DNA of 5,892 bases. It comes from Planctomycetota bacterium (GTDB lineage Bacteria > Planctomycetota > B129-G9). The translations under genes and the position numbers were made by a program. Numbering within the stretch: position 1 is the stretch's first letter; each line of letters opens with the position of its first letter. Shown one piece after another: positions 5,413 to 5,892 of the stretch. The notes below the pieces were generated by a model. That model was not told the origin of the DNA. It worked only from the letters and a program-made list of their open reading frames with translations, and did not search any database. The DNA is taken from positions 1 to 5,892 of the forward strand of contig JAUWEX010000086.1 of the NCBI GenBank assembly GCA_030607235.1, read 5' to 3'.

Positions 5413-5892
5413 ATGCAGACATCGGCAATCACGCTGCTCAACATCGGCGGCGTCGCAATCGCCCTGATTGTACTGGGCGGAATTTTCTTCGTTCTCATCC
5501 TCTGGTTCATCGGCGTATACAACGGCCTGATCCGCCTGCGCAACAGGGTGAACGAGGCCTGGGCGCAGATAGACGTACAGTTGAAGCGGCGCTACGATCT
5601 CATCCCCAACCTCGTCAACACGGTCAAGGGCTACGCCACGCACGAAAAGGAATTGTTCGAAAACGTAACCCAGGCCCGCGCCAACGCCATCGCCGCGGGT
5701 TCGGTCGGCGAGCAGGGCAGGGCCGAAAACGCCCTGACCGGCGCGCTGCGTTCGATATTCGCGGTGGCCGAAAACTACCCCAACCTCAAGGCGAACGAAA
5801 ACTTCCTCGCCTTGCAGGAAGAACTCTCCAGCACGGAAAACAAGATTTCCTTCTCGCGCCAGCACTACAACGAGTCCGTGCGGGTCTACAAC
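5413..5892 (+). CDS. lemA: LemA family membrane protein (3' end outside window)
   Basis: LemA proteins are small bacterial membrane proteins with one N-terminal transmembrane helix and a helical bundle outside the membrane; their biochemical role is unclear. The visible 160 residues run open to the window edge. Seen in order: a transmembrane helix (about 9-34), then the family hallmark [20 protein letters not shown] (36-55) leading into [20 protein letters not shown] (56-75). Next come a variable helix and [20 protein letters not shown] (120-139), then [20 protein letters not shown] (141-160). Family members are usually around 185-195 residues, so roughly 25-35 C-terminal residues are missing here. 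ATG 5413 is chosen because GGGAGG lies 6 bases upstream (5401-5406) and a strong promoter precedes it. In many genomes lemA is followed by a TPM-domain or peptidase gene; that region is not visible. Confidence 0.95.
   Translation, partial: MQTSAITLLNIGGVAIALIVLGGIFFVLILWFIGVYNGLIRLRNRVNEAWAQIDVQLKRRYDLIPNLVNTVKGYATHEKELFENVTQARANAIAAGSVGEQGRAENALTGALRSIFAVAENYPNLKANENFLALQEELSSTENKISFSRQHYNESVRVYN

Noticed and set aside
5398..5865. Minus-strand open frame (155 codons) opposite lemA
   Set aside because: The plus strand encodes clear LemA motifs with a promoter and ribosome binding site; the minus frame is a shadow.

Overview
The window is a stretch of bacterial chromosome with compact gene packing, moderately high GC and no mobile element, CRISPR array, tRNA or rRNA. 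The gene at 4699-5208 encodes two zinc ribbons in a style common in Planctomycetota and relatives: an N-terminal 'xCGKxL...AGK...CPxC...VVP' module and a C-terminal 'CPSCxAEVxPDAIxCxNCGTNLxTGxRL' module. Together with the HNH protein family next to it, this suggests a member of the PVC superphylum, most likely Planctomycetota. That placement is inference, since the window holds no marker gene.

Layout from left to right. (1) Positions 2-748, plus strand: C-terminal part of a sensor histidine kinase, cut by the left edge. (2) A hairpin at 762-795 acts as a terminator on both strands between the kinase and a convergent gene. (3) Positions 800-946, minus strand: a small 48-residue gene with a strong ribosome binding site and no recognised family. 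(4) Positions 1154-4555, minus strand: four tightly spaced genes read in the order HNH nuclease, pgsA, pgpA, SpoIIE-type membrane phosphatase. The gaps are 10 nt, a 14-nt overlap and 16 nt, so they are probably one operon. (5) Positions 4556-4698: a short divergent promoter region with one promoter for the operon (minus) and one for the zinc-ribbon gene (plus). The two -35 boxes lie in the arms of a perfect 8-bp inverted repeat. (6) Positions 4699-5208, plus strand: the zinc-ribbon protein. (7) Positions 5209-5412: intergenic, with small hairpins, a short direct repeat and a near-consensus sigma-70-type promoter. (8) Positions 5413 to the right edge, plus strand: a LemA-family membrane protein, cut by the window edge.

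Together, the operon joins the two steps that make phosphatidylglycerol from CDP-diacylglycerol (PgsA, then PgpA) to a predicted signalling phosphatase anchored in the same membrane and to an HNH-fold nuclease. No anti-sigma factor or antagonist that the phosphatase might act on lies in the window. Most genes are recognisable members of known families. The least explained items are the 48-residue protein, the operon composition, the mirrored divergent promoters and the double zinc-ribbon protein. I do not see convincing evidence of a wholly new system.
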